NCBI GenBank assembly: GCA_015064885.1
Contig: SVRJ01000002.1
Span: 33,078-97,077 of the forward strand
Length of the DNA: 64,000 nt
Direction: 5' to 3'
Source of the DNA: Oscillospiraceae bacterium
GTDB taxonomy: Bacteria > Bacillota > Clostridia > Oscillospirales > CAG-272
Shown here: positions 6,841 to 15,232 of the stretch, in pieces
How the letters are laid out: every line of letters starts with the position of its first letter
How positions within the stretch are numbered: the stretch's first letter is position 1
Translations under genes and position numbers: made by a program
Notes under the pieces: model-generated
Databases searched by the model: none
What the model was told of the DNA's origin: nothing
Seen by the model: only the letters and a program-made list of their open reading frames with translations

Positions 6841-9066
6841 TCAATCGTCAAAGGAAAGCTGATTTTTAAGAAGAGTACCGGTTGCGGGGAACTTGTACTT
6901 TTTGAAGCCCTTAGAGGAGCCGATGTAAGGCTCTATCTCTGTTGTTGCAAGCTTAAGGCTTGCACCCTTCTTCAGAGTGAAGAGCTGAGTTCCTCTGCTC
7001 TTCTTTGTAGTCTTGATTTCTACCGCCGAGCTTGAAAGTACGATAGCTCTGTCGTCGGTCGAGAGAAGAAGAATATCGAAGTCGTTATTCTTCTTTTGCC
7101 TGAATACGCCTACCGCGCGGCTGTCAGCATAGAATGCGCCGGTGAGCTTCTTTCTTGCACCCTTGGTAGCGTAGAGCGATAGGGGTATCCTTACGCCCTT
7201 GCCGTTTTCGAAGATATAGATTATACTGTCCTCCTCGGGATACTCGCGGATATCCATCATAGCTATCGGTTTTTCGTTCTCCTCCATCTTGAGAATATTG
7301 GGGAGATAATCACCTATAGCACTTGCTTTTTGGGTCTTCAACTCGCTTGCACGCACACGGTATATCTGTCCGAGCGTGGTAAAGAAGACAAGCTCCGCAT
7401 TGTTGTCGGAATCAAAGGAGGATACTATGCAGTCACCGTCCTTGAGATACTGCTCGTCGTTTCCTCTCATAGACTGAGAGGTTATCTTCTTGAAGTATCC
7501 GTCTCTTGTAAGGACGAAGTGAGCGTTGTACTGCTCGACGAAGTCCTTTTCGTTGAATACGGTTATCTCGCTTTGTCCGACTATCTCGGTCTTTCTCGGC
7601 TGACCGTATTTCTTTTTTATTTCGGTAAGCTCGGAGATTATGAGCTGCTTCTGTTTATACTCGTCTGCGAGTATCTCCTCACTCTCCGCGATCTTTTTGC
7701 GAAGGTCCTCTATCTCGGATATCTTGTTGAGGATATATTCTCTGTTGAGATTTCTGAGCTTTATCTCCGCGATATATTCCGCTTGTATGCGGTCGATCGT
7801 GAAGCCCTTCATAAGGTTGGGAACAACGTCCGCTTCCTTTTCGGTATTTCTTATTATGCGGATCGCCTTGTCGATGTCGAGGAGTATCTTTCCGAGAGCC
7901 ATCAGGAGGTGGAGCTTGTCTTTCATTTTCTGAAGGTCAAAGGCAACCATTCTTCTTACACACGAAAGCCTGAACTTTATCCACTCGTCGATTATTCCGC
8001 GCACACCGAGCTGCATGGGAACGAGGTCGATAAGCACGTTGAAGTTACAGCTGAACGAATCCTCAAGAGGAGTCAGCTTATAAAGTCTTGTCATTATTTC
8101 GTCGGGATCCGATCCCTTCTTGATATCGATGGCGAACTTGAAGCCCGAGAGATCTATCTCGTCTCTGTAGTCGATAAGCTCCTTGATCTTGCCCTTTTCC
8201 ATGAGAGTGTCGAGAGATTTGCATATAGCTTCAATAGACGTGGAATAAGGTATCTCGGTTACTATTATCGTGTTGTTCTTTTTATCGAAGGTATATTTTG
8301 ATCTTACGTTGAACGAACCCTTGCCGGTCTCGAAGATCTTTTTCATCGTATCCTCGTTATAAATGAGGATACCTCCACCCGGAAAGTCGGGAGCCTTGAT
8401 AAGCGACATAAGCTTTTCGGTGGTACACTTCGGATTCTTCAGAACGGCTATTGTTCCGTCGCATACCTCAGCAAGGTTGAAAGAGCAAATAGTGCTTGCC
8501 ATACCTACCGCTATTCCGAGATTTGCGTTTACGAGGATATTCGGGAAGGTAGTGGGGAGAAGGCATGGCTCTTTCATGGTTCCGTCGTAGTTGTCGGTAA
8601 AGTTTACGGCATCCTTATCTATTCCTTCAAATATCTGCGTGCTGAATTTATCGAGACGCACCTCGGTGTAACGGGGGGCGGCAAATTTCATGTTTGACGA
8701 ATATTGCTTTCCGAATGCACCCTTTGAGTCTATAAAAGGATGGAGAAGAGATTCGTTCGAGCGTGTCAGACGTACCATTGTCTCGTAAATCGACATATCT
8801 CCGTGAGGGTTGAGCTGCATGGTAGCTCCGACGACGTTCGCACTCTTTGTTCTCGGACCCGAAAGGAGTCCCATCTTGAACATCGTATAAAGCAGTTTTC
8901 TGTGTGATGGCTTGAATCCGTCTATCTCGGGGATGGCACGGCTTCTTATTGCCATCATCGCATAAGGCATATAGTTTTTTTCTACCGAATCGGTTATAAG
9001 CTGCTCTGTTACGGGAGCGGGAATTATCTCTCTCGGTGCGGCTTCTGTTTTTTTCTTTCTTGCCAT
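6841..9066 (-). CDS. parC: DNA topoisomerase IV subunit A (ParC/GyrA family)
   Basis: A 741-residue type IIA topoisomerase A subunit, which cuts and rejoins DNA through an active-site Tyr. The winged-helix and QRDR region has SHRKLLYTM and NPHGDMSIY, and the catalytic Tyr is residue 133 in FAAPRYTEVR. The middle holds the tower and coiled-coil segments. The C-terminal third resembles the beta-pinwheel but lacks a clear GyrA box (QRRGGKG), which favours the decatenating ParC over GyrA. No parE is adjacent, though the two are usually neighbours. The RBS (GAAAGGA) lies about 14 bases from the ATG, which is long. It sits 27 bp after the Sua5 gene. Confidence 0.9.
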   Translation of the reverse strand: MARKKKTEAAPREIIPAPVTEQLITDSVEKNYMPYAMMAIRSRAIPEIDGFKPSHRKLLYTMFKMGLLSGPRTKSANVVGATMQLNPHGDMSIYETMVRLTRSNESLLHPFIDSKGAFGKQYSSNMKFAAPRYTEVRLDKFSTQIFEGIDKDAVNFTDNYDGTMKEPCLLPTTFPNILVNANLGIAVGMASTICSFNLAEVCDGTIAVLKNPKCTTEKLMSLIKAPDFPGGGILIYNEDTMKKIFETGKGSFNVRSKYTFDKKNNTIIVTEIPYSTSIEAICKSLDTLMEKGKIKELIDYRDEIDLSGFKFAIDIKKGSDPDEIMTRLYKLTPLEDSFSCNFNVLIDLVPMQLGVRGIIDEWIKFRLSCVRRMVAFDLQKMKDKLHLLMALGKILLDIDKAIRIIRNTEKEADVVPNLMKGFTIDRIQAEYIAEIKLRNLNREYILNKISEIEDLRKKIAESEEILADEYKQKQLIISELTEIKKKYGQPRKTEIVGQSEITVFNEKDFVEQYNAHFVLTRDGYFKKITSQSMRGNDEQYLKDGDCIVSSFDSDNNAELVFFTTLGQIYRVRASELKTQKASAIGDYLPNILKMEENEKPIAMMDIREYPEEDSIIYIFENGKGVRIPLSLYATKGARKKLTGAFYADSRAVGVFRQKKNNDFDILLLSTDDRAIVLSSSAVEIKTTKKSRGTQLFTLKKGASLKLATTEIEPYIGSSKGFKKYKFPATGTLLKNQLSFDD

Positions 9067-9093
9067 ATAGGGTAGTTTTTCCTTTCGGTTGAT

Positions 9094-10131
9094 TTAAAGT
9101 TTGATTATGCGGTGCGCCGACGCGCGTATGAGTCGGTTGAATAGAGCGAGCTCTACACCTTCGGTTCCGGGGAGTCTTGAGATTATCATATCGGCACCCT
9201 CCTCGTCAGCTTCGCGGAGAGCGGAGAATATCCTTGCCGCCTGTGAGAGAGGGTCCTTTCTCGAGCCTATGTTTATGAGCTTTATTTTTTCGCAGAGCTT
9301 TCCTTCATCCTCGTCGAGTGAGAGGAATACCGTTCTGCCACCGAGTGCGTTTACGTAAGAATATACGTCCTCATCCCTTCCGTCCAGAAGAATGAAATCG
9401 GTGGACGGTGCGTAGTGTCTGTACATCATTCCGGGAGAGAGGGGCTGAGTGTCTGCGGAAAGCTCCTCGAGAACACCCTTTGCGATCTGAACGCTCGCAC
9501 CGGTAGCTTCGCTTATCTCGTCTACCGTTATTGCTCCGGGACGAAGAAGAGTAATGCTTCCGTCGTCGTTCGGCTTTACTATTGTTGACTCAAGACCGAT
9601 CTCACAGTCACCGCCGTCTACGATAACGTCAACTCTTCCGTAGAGATCGTCTATACAGTATCTCGCACACGTGGGAGACGGCTTGCCCGAAAGGTTTGCG
9701 CTCGGAGCAGCTATAGGAAGTCCGCATTCCGAGATTATTGCTCTTGCTATCGGGTGGGATGGGCACCTTACCGCAACCGTGTCAAGTCCGCCCGTAACAG
9801 AGAAGGGAATTACGTCCTTCTTTTTCAGTATTACCGTAAGAGGACCCGGCATAAAAGCATCGGCAAGCTTTTTGTATATTTCATTTGTAAAGCAGTACTT
9901 TTCGGCATCCGAGGGGTCTGAGACGTGTATTATCAGCGGATTGTTCGAGGGTCTGCCCTTTGCACTGTATACGGCAAGAGCCGCCTTTTCACTTGTTCCG
10001 TCGGCTCCGAGACCGTATACCGTTTCTGTCGGGAAGACAACGAGCCCGCCCGAGATTATCGTTTCCTTTATCAAAGACAGCTCTTTTTTTGTAAGCTCTC
10101 TTTCCTTTGCGTCTATAATTTCAGTCGTCAT
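9094..10131 (-). CDS. ywlC: L-threonylcarbamoyladenylate synthase (Sua5/YwlC)
   Basis: A 346-residue two-domain Sua5-type enzyme. It makes threonylcarbamoyl-AMP from Thr, bicarbonate and ATP for the t6A37 modification of ANN-decoding tRNAs. The YrdC domain (residues about 10-200) has GLVVFPTETVYGLGADG, KGRPSNNPLI, TVAVRCPSHP and APSANLSGKPSPT. The C-terminal Sua5 domain carries LSPGMMYRHYAPS and ends in a Rossmann-like fold. The ATG at 10131 has AAGGA six bases upstream; an upstream TTG overlapping the prfA stop is possible but less likely. Its position directly after prfA is a common Firmicute order (prfA then ywlC). Confidence 0.92.
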   Translation of the reverse strand: MTTEIIDAKERELTKKELSLIKETIISGGLVVFPTETVYGLGADGTSEKAALAVYSAKGRPSNNPLIIHVSDPSDAEKYCFTNEIYKKLADAFMPGPLTVILKKKDVIPFSVTGGLDTVAVRCPSHPIARAIISECGLPIAAPSANLSGKPSPTCARYCIDDLYGRVDVIVDGGDCEIGLESTIVKPNDDGSITLLRPGAITVDEISEATGASVQIAKGVLEELSADTQPLSPGMMYRHYAPSTDFILLDGRDEDVYSYVNALGGRTVFLSLDEDEGKLCEKIKLINIGSRKDPLSQAARIFSALREADEEGADMIISRLPGTEGVELALFNRLIRASAHRIIKL

Positions 10132-10142
10132 AATTTTCCTTG

Positions 10143-11204
10143 TCAAGATTTCAGCTTTTCCGCTGTGTCCGCAGTTATCAGAGCGTCTATCATATCGTTT
10201 ATGTCTCCGTTGAGAAACGCCTCTATTGAATAAAGAGTGAGTCCTATTCTGTGGTCGGTGACTCTCCCCTGCGGATAATTGTAGGTCCTTATACGTTCGC
10301 TGCGGTCGCCCGTACCGACCTGGCTCTTTCTGTCCGAGGCTATTTTATCCGCCTGTTCTCTTTGCTTTATATCGAGTAATTTTGATTTGAGAAGCTTCAT
10401 TGCCTTGTCGCGGTTCTTGTATTGGCTTCTCTCCTCCTGACATTCTATAACTATTCCCGACGGCTTGTGCGTAAGCCTTACCGCCGATTCCGTCTTGTTT
10501 ACGTGCTGACCTCCCGCGCCCGAGCTTTTGCAGGATTCTATTTTGATGTCAGCGGGATTTATTTCTATTTCCACGTCCTCCGCTTCGGGAAGGACCGCTA
10601 CGGTAACCGTGGAGGTGTGTATGCGCCCCTGCGATTCTGTTTCCGGAACGCGCTGTACTCTGTGAACTCCGCTTTCGAACTTCATTCTCGAATAGGCACC
10701 CTCGCCCTCAAGCATAAAGACGACCTCCTTAAAGCCTCCGAGTCCGGTCTCGTTTACGTTCATGAGAGAGGCTTTAAAGCCGTTTGCCTCGGCAAACATA
10801 TTGTACATCCTATAGAGAACGTAGACAAAGAGTGCCGCTTCTTCGCCGCCCGCACCCGCACGTATTTCGACGATAACGTTTTTGTCATCGTTCGGATCCT
10901 TGGGGAGAAGAAGTATCTTAAGCTCCTGCTCGCATCTTTCGAGGGCTTCCGCTCCTTCGCGTATTTCCTCTTCGCAAAGCGCACAAAGCTCTTTATCGCT
11001 TTCAAGCTCAAGCATTGCTTTGGCGTCTTCTATTGTCTGCTTTACCGAATTGTACTCGCGCAGCTTCATAACTATTGGAGAGAGGTTTTTATACTCCTTC
11101 ATAAGTGCGGTGTACTTTTCTATATCCGAGATAACGTCCGGATCCGAGAGAGAGCTCTCGATCGATATGAATTTTTCCTCTGCCGCCTTAAGCCTGTCAA
11201 ACAT
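10143..11204 (-). CDS. prfA: Peptide chain release factor 1
   Basis: A 353-residue class I release factor that reads UAA and UAG stops and triggers peptide release. The GGQ motif is at residues 231-233 within SSGAGGQHVN, near the E. coli position, and RIRTYNYPQGRVTDHRIG is the RF1 signature near the C-terminus. The ATG at 11204 gives the normal MFDRLKAAEEKF beginning and has an AGGAG upstream; a longer frame to 11246 adds 14 residues with no family support. The stop is 11 bp from the Sua5 ATG, suggesting coupled translation. A GGQ methyltransferase (prmC), often next to prfA, is absent. Confidence 0.95.
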   Translation of the reverse strand: MFDRLKAAEEKFISIESSLSDPDVISDIEKYTALMKEYKNLSPIVMKLREYNSVKQTIEDAKAMLELESDKELCALCEEEIREGAEALERCEQELKILLLPKDPNDDKNVIVEIRAGAGGEEAALFVYVLYRMYNMFAEANGFKASLMNVNETGLGGFKEVVFMLEGEGAYSRMKFESGVHRVQRVPETESQGRIHTSTVTVAVLPEAEDVEIEINPADIKIESCKSSGAGGQHVNKTESAVRLTHKPSGIVIECQEERSQYKNRDKAMKLLKSKLLDIKQREQADKIASDRKSQVGTGDRSERIRTYNYPQGRVTDHRIGLTLYSIEAFLNGDINDMIDALITADTAEKLKS

Positions 11205-11236
11205 TTTGCCTGTGCTCCTGGATTTAAGTTTTATTT

Positions 11237-11276
11237 CTCCGCTCAATACCGTATGTCAAAGCGGCATTGAGCGGAG
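11237..11276 (-). other. Intercistronic hairpin between the aminopeptidase and prfA
   Basis: A 15-bp near-perfect stem (11237-11251 with 11262-11276). No T-run follows on the minus strand, so it looks like an mRNA processing or stability element or partial attenuator rather than a full terminator. Confidence 0.5.
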
Positions 11277-11294
11277 CTTATACAAAAGACCCGA

Positions 11295-12680
11295 TCAGTC
11301 GAATTTGTTGAATGCGCTGAATGCGCGGTAAGCCTCGTAAAGGTCTACCTTTGCAATGACCTCATAGGGTGCGTGCATTGCGATAACGGGAACTCCGAGA
11401 TCTACTGTTTCTATATTGCAGTTAGCGATGAATTTTGCAACGGTTCCGCCGCCTCCACCGTCAACTTTTCCGAGCTCTGCACTCTGCCACGTGATACCCT
11501 CGCTGTCCATCATTCCTCTGAGCCATCCGATATATTCTGCCGACGCATCGTTTGTTGAGGATTTTCCGCCTGAGCCGGTGAACTTGGTAAGAACTACGCC
11601 GCAGGAGAGGAGGGCGGAGTTTCTTCTTTCAAATGCGTGAGCGAAATTAGGGTCGTATGCAGCGGAAACGTCTGCGCTGAGGCACTTGGAGTTTGCTCTT
11701 ACAACTCTCTCGTTTCCTCCGAGATTGAGTGCGAGCTCACAGATGAGGTCAGAGAATATAACAGACTTCATACCTGTGTTTCCTTCGCTTCCCGTCTCCT
11801 CCTTGTCTGCAAGGATGCACATAAGCGTGTGCTTGGGCGATTCTGCTTCGAATATAGCTCTGAGTGCGGGATATGCGCATACTCTGTCGTCGTGACCGTA
11901 TCCGCATATGAGAGAACGGTCAAATCCGACGTCTCTCGATCTTCCTGCGGGAACTACGCAAAGCTCGGAGCTGAGGAAATCCTTTTCGCTGATACCGTAT
12001 TTTTCGCTGAGGAAATTCAGTACGTTGAGCTTTATAGCATCCTTTTCTTCACCCTCGAGAGGCGCGCTTCCGCAGAGGACGTTGAGCTTTTCACCGTCGA
12101 ATGCTTCGCCGAGAGGCTTTCTGTAGTCGTCTCTTGCAAGGTGGGGAAGCAGATCGTTTATATAGAATACGGGATCCGAGTCATCCTCGCCTACGCAAAT
12201 ATTTACTACTTCACCGTCAGTCTTTACTACTACGCCGTGAAGAGCGAGAGGAGTTGCAAGCCAGTGATACTTCCTTATTCCTCCGTAGTAGTGCGTTTTG
12301 AAGAAGGACATACCCTCGTCCTCATAAAGAGGATTCTGCTTCAAGTCGATTCTGGGGGAATCTATGTGTGCTGCCGATATACGGACACCGTTGTTTATGC
12401 TTTCGCTTCCGGGCACGAAAACGATAAAGCTCTTCCCTCTGTTGTTGAGGTAGTATTTTCCGCCCTTTTCTATTTTGTCGCCCATCTTGTACTCTACAAA
12501 GCCCTTTTCCTTTGCAAGCTCGATGGCGCTTGATACCGCTTCTCTTTCCGTTTTTGAGGAGTCAAGATACTTTACGTACTCTACAGAAAATGCATGAGCG
12601 TCCTTTACCTTTTCCGCGCTCTGCTCTGTGTAGAAATTCTTCTTGACGTAGGTTATTTCCTTTTTGGTTTCTTCGTTCAT
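11295..12680 (-). CDS. M18-family metalloaminopeptidase
   Basis: A 461-residue cytosolic aminopeptidase of the M18 (aspartyl aminopeptidase/LAP4) family, usual length about 460. It removes N-terminal residues from peptides using two zinc ions. Ligand blocks are seen in order: SAAHIDSPRID, GHDDRVCAYPAL, DKEETGSEGNTG, SADVSAAYDPN and a C-terminal MHAPYEV. AAGGAAGG lies before the ATG. It probably helps degrade imported or turned-over peptides; the oligopeptide transporter at 46-55 kb is a plausible supplier, but nothing here links them. A hairpin separates it from prfA. Confidence 0.92.
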   Translation of the reverse strand: MNEETKKEITYVKKNFYTEQSAEKVKDAHAFSVEYVKYLDSSKTEREAVSSAIELAKEKGFVEYKMGDKIEKGGKYYLNNRGKSFIVFVPGSESINNGVRISAAHIDSPRIDLKQNPLYEDEGMSFFKTHYYGGIRKYHWLATPLALHGVVVKTDGEVVNICVGEDDSDPVFYINDLLPHLARDDYRKPLGEAFDGEKLNVLCGSAPLEGEEKDAIKLNVLNFLSEKYGISEKDFLSSELCVVPAGRSRDVGFDRSLICGYGHDDRVCAYPALRAIFEAESPKHTLMCILADKEETGSEGNTGMKSVIFSDLICELALNLGGNERVVRANSKCLSADVSAAYDPNFAHAFERRNSALLSCGVVLTKFTGSGGKSSTNDASAEYIGWLRGMMDSEGITWQSAELGKVDGGGGGTVAKFIANCNIETVDLGVPVIAMHAPYEVIAKVDLYEAYRAFSAFNKFD

Positions 12681-12710
12681 GATAGATCCTTCCTTTTACA
12701 GTTTGATATA

Positions 12711-13289
12711 TTATTTATTACCGAAGTAAAGCTTGACGTATTTTTCTTCTGTTTTTATATATTCGTAGAATTCTTTTCCGACGCTTTCGGGTACCGAAAC
12801 GAGGCTTCCCGTGATGTCTGTGTAGTCCGAGCTTTTGAGCCAGTCCTCCGCGTTCTCAATTCCGTGAAGAAGCGCGGCATATACGGCGTTCTTGTCTCCG
12901 AGGCTTGAATACAGCTTTGATATTATCTGCACACCGAAGAGAAGGTTGTAGGATGGATTTCTCAGCATATCCTCGGTTATTTTAACGTCGTACGAGTCTT
13001 TTATTATTTCCACGTCCTTTATGCTGAGCCCCATATATCCGTATCTTCCGTCATTCTCATAGAAGCGTGTACAGTTGCTTCTCATCTTCATCACCGTGTA
13101 GATCATCTCCTCGGGAATGCCGTACTGCTTTGAATATTTTTCTACAGTTTCATAGACGCTTGCTTCCTCACCGAGAGAATATTCCTCACGCTCTTTTTTG
13201 TCGAGCACAAGGTCGATCGCCAGTGCCGTGACTACGGAAAGCACGAGAACCGTTACCGTTATAAAAAATCTTTTAAGCGAGTCCTTCAT
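12711..13289 (-). CDS. SLT (lytic transglycosylase)-like protein lacking the catalytic Glu
   Basis: A 192-residue protein with an N-terminal membrane anchor (residues 7-29) and a single Slt35/70-like domain (about 45-185). The fold is recognisable from YSKQYGIPEEMIYTVMKMRSN, then GYMGLSIKDVE, and NLLFGVQIISKL for the helical repeat. Active enzymes have an ES pair at the end of the second helix (IKxES); here the position is Arg70 (MKMRSN). Without that Glu, lytic cleavage of MurNAc-GlcNAc bonds should not occur. Its ATG overlaps the coaE end by 17 bp. It may bind glycan or be a relic. The coaE-SLT pairing is familiar in Clostridia, usually with an intact Glu. Confidence 0.75.
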   Translation of the reverse strand: MKDSLKRFFITVTVLVLSVVTALAIDLVLDKKEREEYSLGEEASVYETVEKYSKQYGIPEEMIYTVMKMRSNCTRFYENDGRYGYMGLSIKDVEIIKDSYDVKITEDMLRNPSYNLLFGVQIISKLYSSLGDKNAVYAALLHGIENAEDWLKSSDYTDITGSLVSVPESVGKEFYEYIKTEEKYVKLYFGNK

Positions 13290-13911
13290 TGTTCATATCC
13301 GCCTTTATGCCGAGAGACAGAGCTATCTCCCGTGCCTGTTTTTCAAGATCGCCCATGTCACCGTTGTTGTATACGGTGATATCTGATGCGGAAGAGTAGA
13401 ATGAATCGTCCTTCTGCTTCCTTAGCCGCATGAGCGCTTGCTCCTTGGTTATTTTATCTCTTTCCATTATTCTCTCCAGGCGTTTTTCCCTGTCGGAGAG
13501 AACGCATATAACTATGTCACACGAAAGATGCATATTTGCTTCTATCAAGAGGGGCGCGTCTACTATGGCAAAGCGTATTCCGTTCCGCTCTGCATTTTCG
13601 ATGCGTCTTTCGGTCTCCTCAATAACGTATCTGTGTGTTATAGAGTTGAGTAAAAGCAGCTTGTCGCCGGCACCGTCGGCAAAAACCACGCTTGCGAGAG
13701 CCTTTCTGTCGACCCTGCCGTTTGATATTATCTCTTTCCCGAAGTTATCCGAAAGCTCGTCTCTGCAGCCGCTGTCAGACTCGAGAATGAAGTGATATAT
13801 CTTATCCGCATCAAACACCGGGATCCCGTAAAGAGATGAAAGTATCGACGAGAGAGCACCCTTACCCGCACCCGAAGGACCGGTTATTCCTATTCTGAAA
13901 AGCTTACTCAT
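13273..13911 (-). CDS. coaE: Dephospho-CoA kinase
   Basis: A 212-residue P-loop kinase for the last step of CoA synthesis (dephospho-CoA plus ATP to CoA). The Walker A is GITGPSGAGKGALS at the N-terminus; VFDADKIYH and a RMERDKITKEQA lid segment are typical. GAGGAGA precedes the ATG. It overlaps the upstream oxidoreductase by 4 bp (ATGA) and the downstream SLT-like gene by 17 bp, a translationally coupled trio. CoaX at 39 kb supplies an earlier step. Confidence 0.92.
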   Translation of the reverse strand: MSKLFRIGITGPSGAGKGALSSILSSLYGIPVFDADKIYHFILESDSGCRDELSDNFGKEIISNGRVDRKALASVVFADGAGDKLLLLNSITHRYVIEETERRIENAERNGIRFAIVDAPLLIEANMHLSCDIVICVLSDREKRLERIMERDKITKEQALMRLRKQKDDSFYSSASDITVYNNGDMGDLEKQAREIALSLGIKADMNNEGLA

Positions 13912-15044
13912 CTTAATATCTCCTCAATGCGTACCCATCTGCCCTCACGGTCGGAAACGTCGGCCGCGTCACAAAGAGCGGCTATATACGCTCCGTCAGA
14001 AAACGAAGGGATCATATTCTTTCCCTCACTTACCGAACGCAGAAATTCATACATGCTCATAACGTGACCTCTGAGCCATCCCTGAGTTGCTTTTGGAGAG
14101 GGAAAGCTTCCGAACGGATAAGGATATCGCCCGTTACACTCTATGTGTGTATATCCGCAGTTTTTTCCGTATACACCGCCTCCGCTTGCGCTTTCGTAAA
14201 GCTTCAGAGTATCTATTTCCGCGAGAGAGAATTTGAGCGAGCCTTTCTCTCCGTAAACGCTTATCGAAAGATCGTCATTCGCTCCGCATATGAGCTTGCT
14301 TGCGTGGACGGTTCCGTGTGCACCGCATTCGAGCACCGCATTTATGTATACCGCCTCGTCGGCATCAGTATCCCAATCGCTTCCGTCTACGCCCTTCCTC
14401 TGTGTGAAGGCTATCTGCTTTTTTGCGCTGATAAATGAGAAGCGTCCGCATAAATAATATACCAGATCGAGAGCATGGGATCCGAGGTCTCTGAGAACTC
14501 CGGCACCGTATGCACCGCTCTGCTTCCAGCCTGCGGTCTTCTTCGGATCAAGGCAGCTGTTGTGAAGGTAGGATGCTTCAAACGACAGTATCCTTCCTAT
14601 CCTACCCTCGTCGATGATCTCCTTTGCACGCTTTATTGCGGATAGGTGTCTGTTGTTGAAAACTATTCCGTTTATCACACCGCTTGCCGCTATCTCCGCT
14701 TCCTTTGCCTCGGCGTACGTGGGACAGAGAGGCTTTTCGCAGAGAATGTGCTTGCCTGCCGCTGCGGCAGCCTTTATCTGAGAAAGATGAAGATTGTTCG
14801 GTGTACATACGTCAACGACGTCAACGTCGGGGTGTGCTATCAGCTCGTCTGCGTTTTTAAAAGCGACGGGAAATCCAAAGCGCTTGCATATATCCTCGCT
14901 CTTTTTTTGACTTGTTGTGCATACACCGATTATTTTTGCCTCGAAACCGAGCTCGCTTGCAAAGAATTTAAGGTTTTCCACAGAGTATGAGTGTGCCATA
15001 CCCATGTTACCGAATCCTATTATTCCTATTCCGATCTTCCTCAT
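13908..15044 (-). CDS. Gfo/Idh/MocA-family NAD(P)-dependent oxidoreductase
   Basis: A 378-residue two-domain dehydrogenase. The N-terminal Rossmann fold has GIGIIGFGNMGMAHS, VDVCTPNNLH and the EKPLCPTYAEA motif with the conserved Lys. The C-terminal domain has a DLGSHALDLVYYLCG block with the active-site His. Members reduce or oxidise sugars, inositols and related polyols; the substrate cannot be read from sequence. It heads the nine-gene minus run; the upstream 180 bp is AT-rich with several TATATT-like boxes but no clear single promoter. Confidence 0.88.
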   Translation of the reverse strand: MRKIGIGIIGFGNMGMAHSYSVENLKFFASELGFEAKIIGVCTTSQKKSEDICKRFGFPVAFKNADELIAHPDVDVVDVCTPNNLHLSQIKAAAAAGKHILCEKPLCPTYAEAKEAEIAASGVINGIVFNNRHLSAIKRAKEIIDEGRIGRILSFEASYLHNSCLDPKKTAGWKQSGAYGAGVLRDLGSHALDLVYYLCGRFSFISAKKQIAFTQRKGVDGSDWDTDADEAVYINAVLECGAHGTVHASKLICGANDDLSISVYGEKGSLKFSLAEIDTLKLYESASGGGVYGKNCGYTHIECNGRYPYPFGSFPSPKATQGWLRGHVMSMYEFLRSVSEGKNMIPSFSDGAYIAALCDAADVSDREGRWVRIEEILR

Positions 15045-15152
15045 AGCAGCCTCCGAAAAGCATTTATATTATATTTTACTATATATTTAATAACATAATC
15101 AATATATAAGTTTTATCTTTTTGTAAAATTTAATATTAACGCCTAAAGCCTA

Positions 15153-15181
15153 TTGCAATTTTTACGAAAAAGGAGTATAAT
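15153..15181 (+). promoter_or_regulatory. Promoter of the HAD-MurB, whiA, dnaE operon
   Basis: TTGCAA (15153-15158) and TATAAT (15176-15181) with 17 bp between, about 50 bp upstream of the ATG. Confidence 0.75.
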
Positions 15182-15232
15182 ATTATACGGAGAATTGTAG
15201 CTTTATAAGATATATTATCAGGAGGACTTAAT

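Noticed and set aside
7330..8301. 323-codon plus-strand frame opposite parC, and similar frames opposite pnp, oppD and oppF
   Set aside because: All mirror well-supported genes and show no family features.
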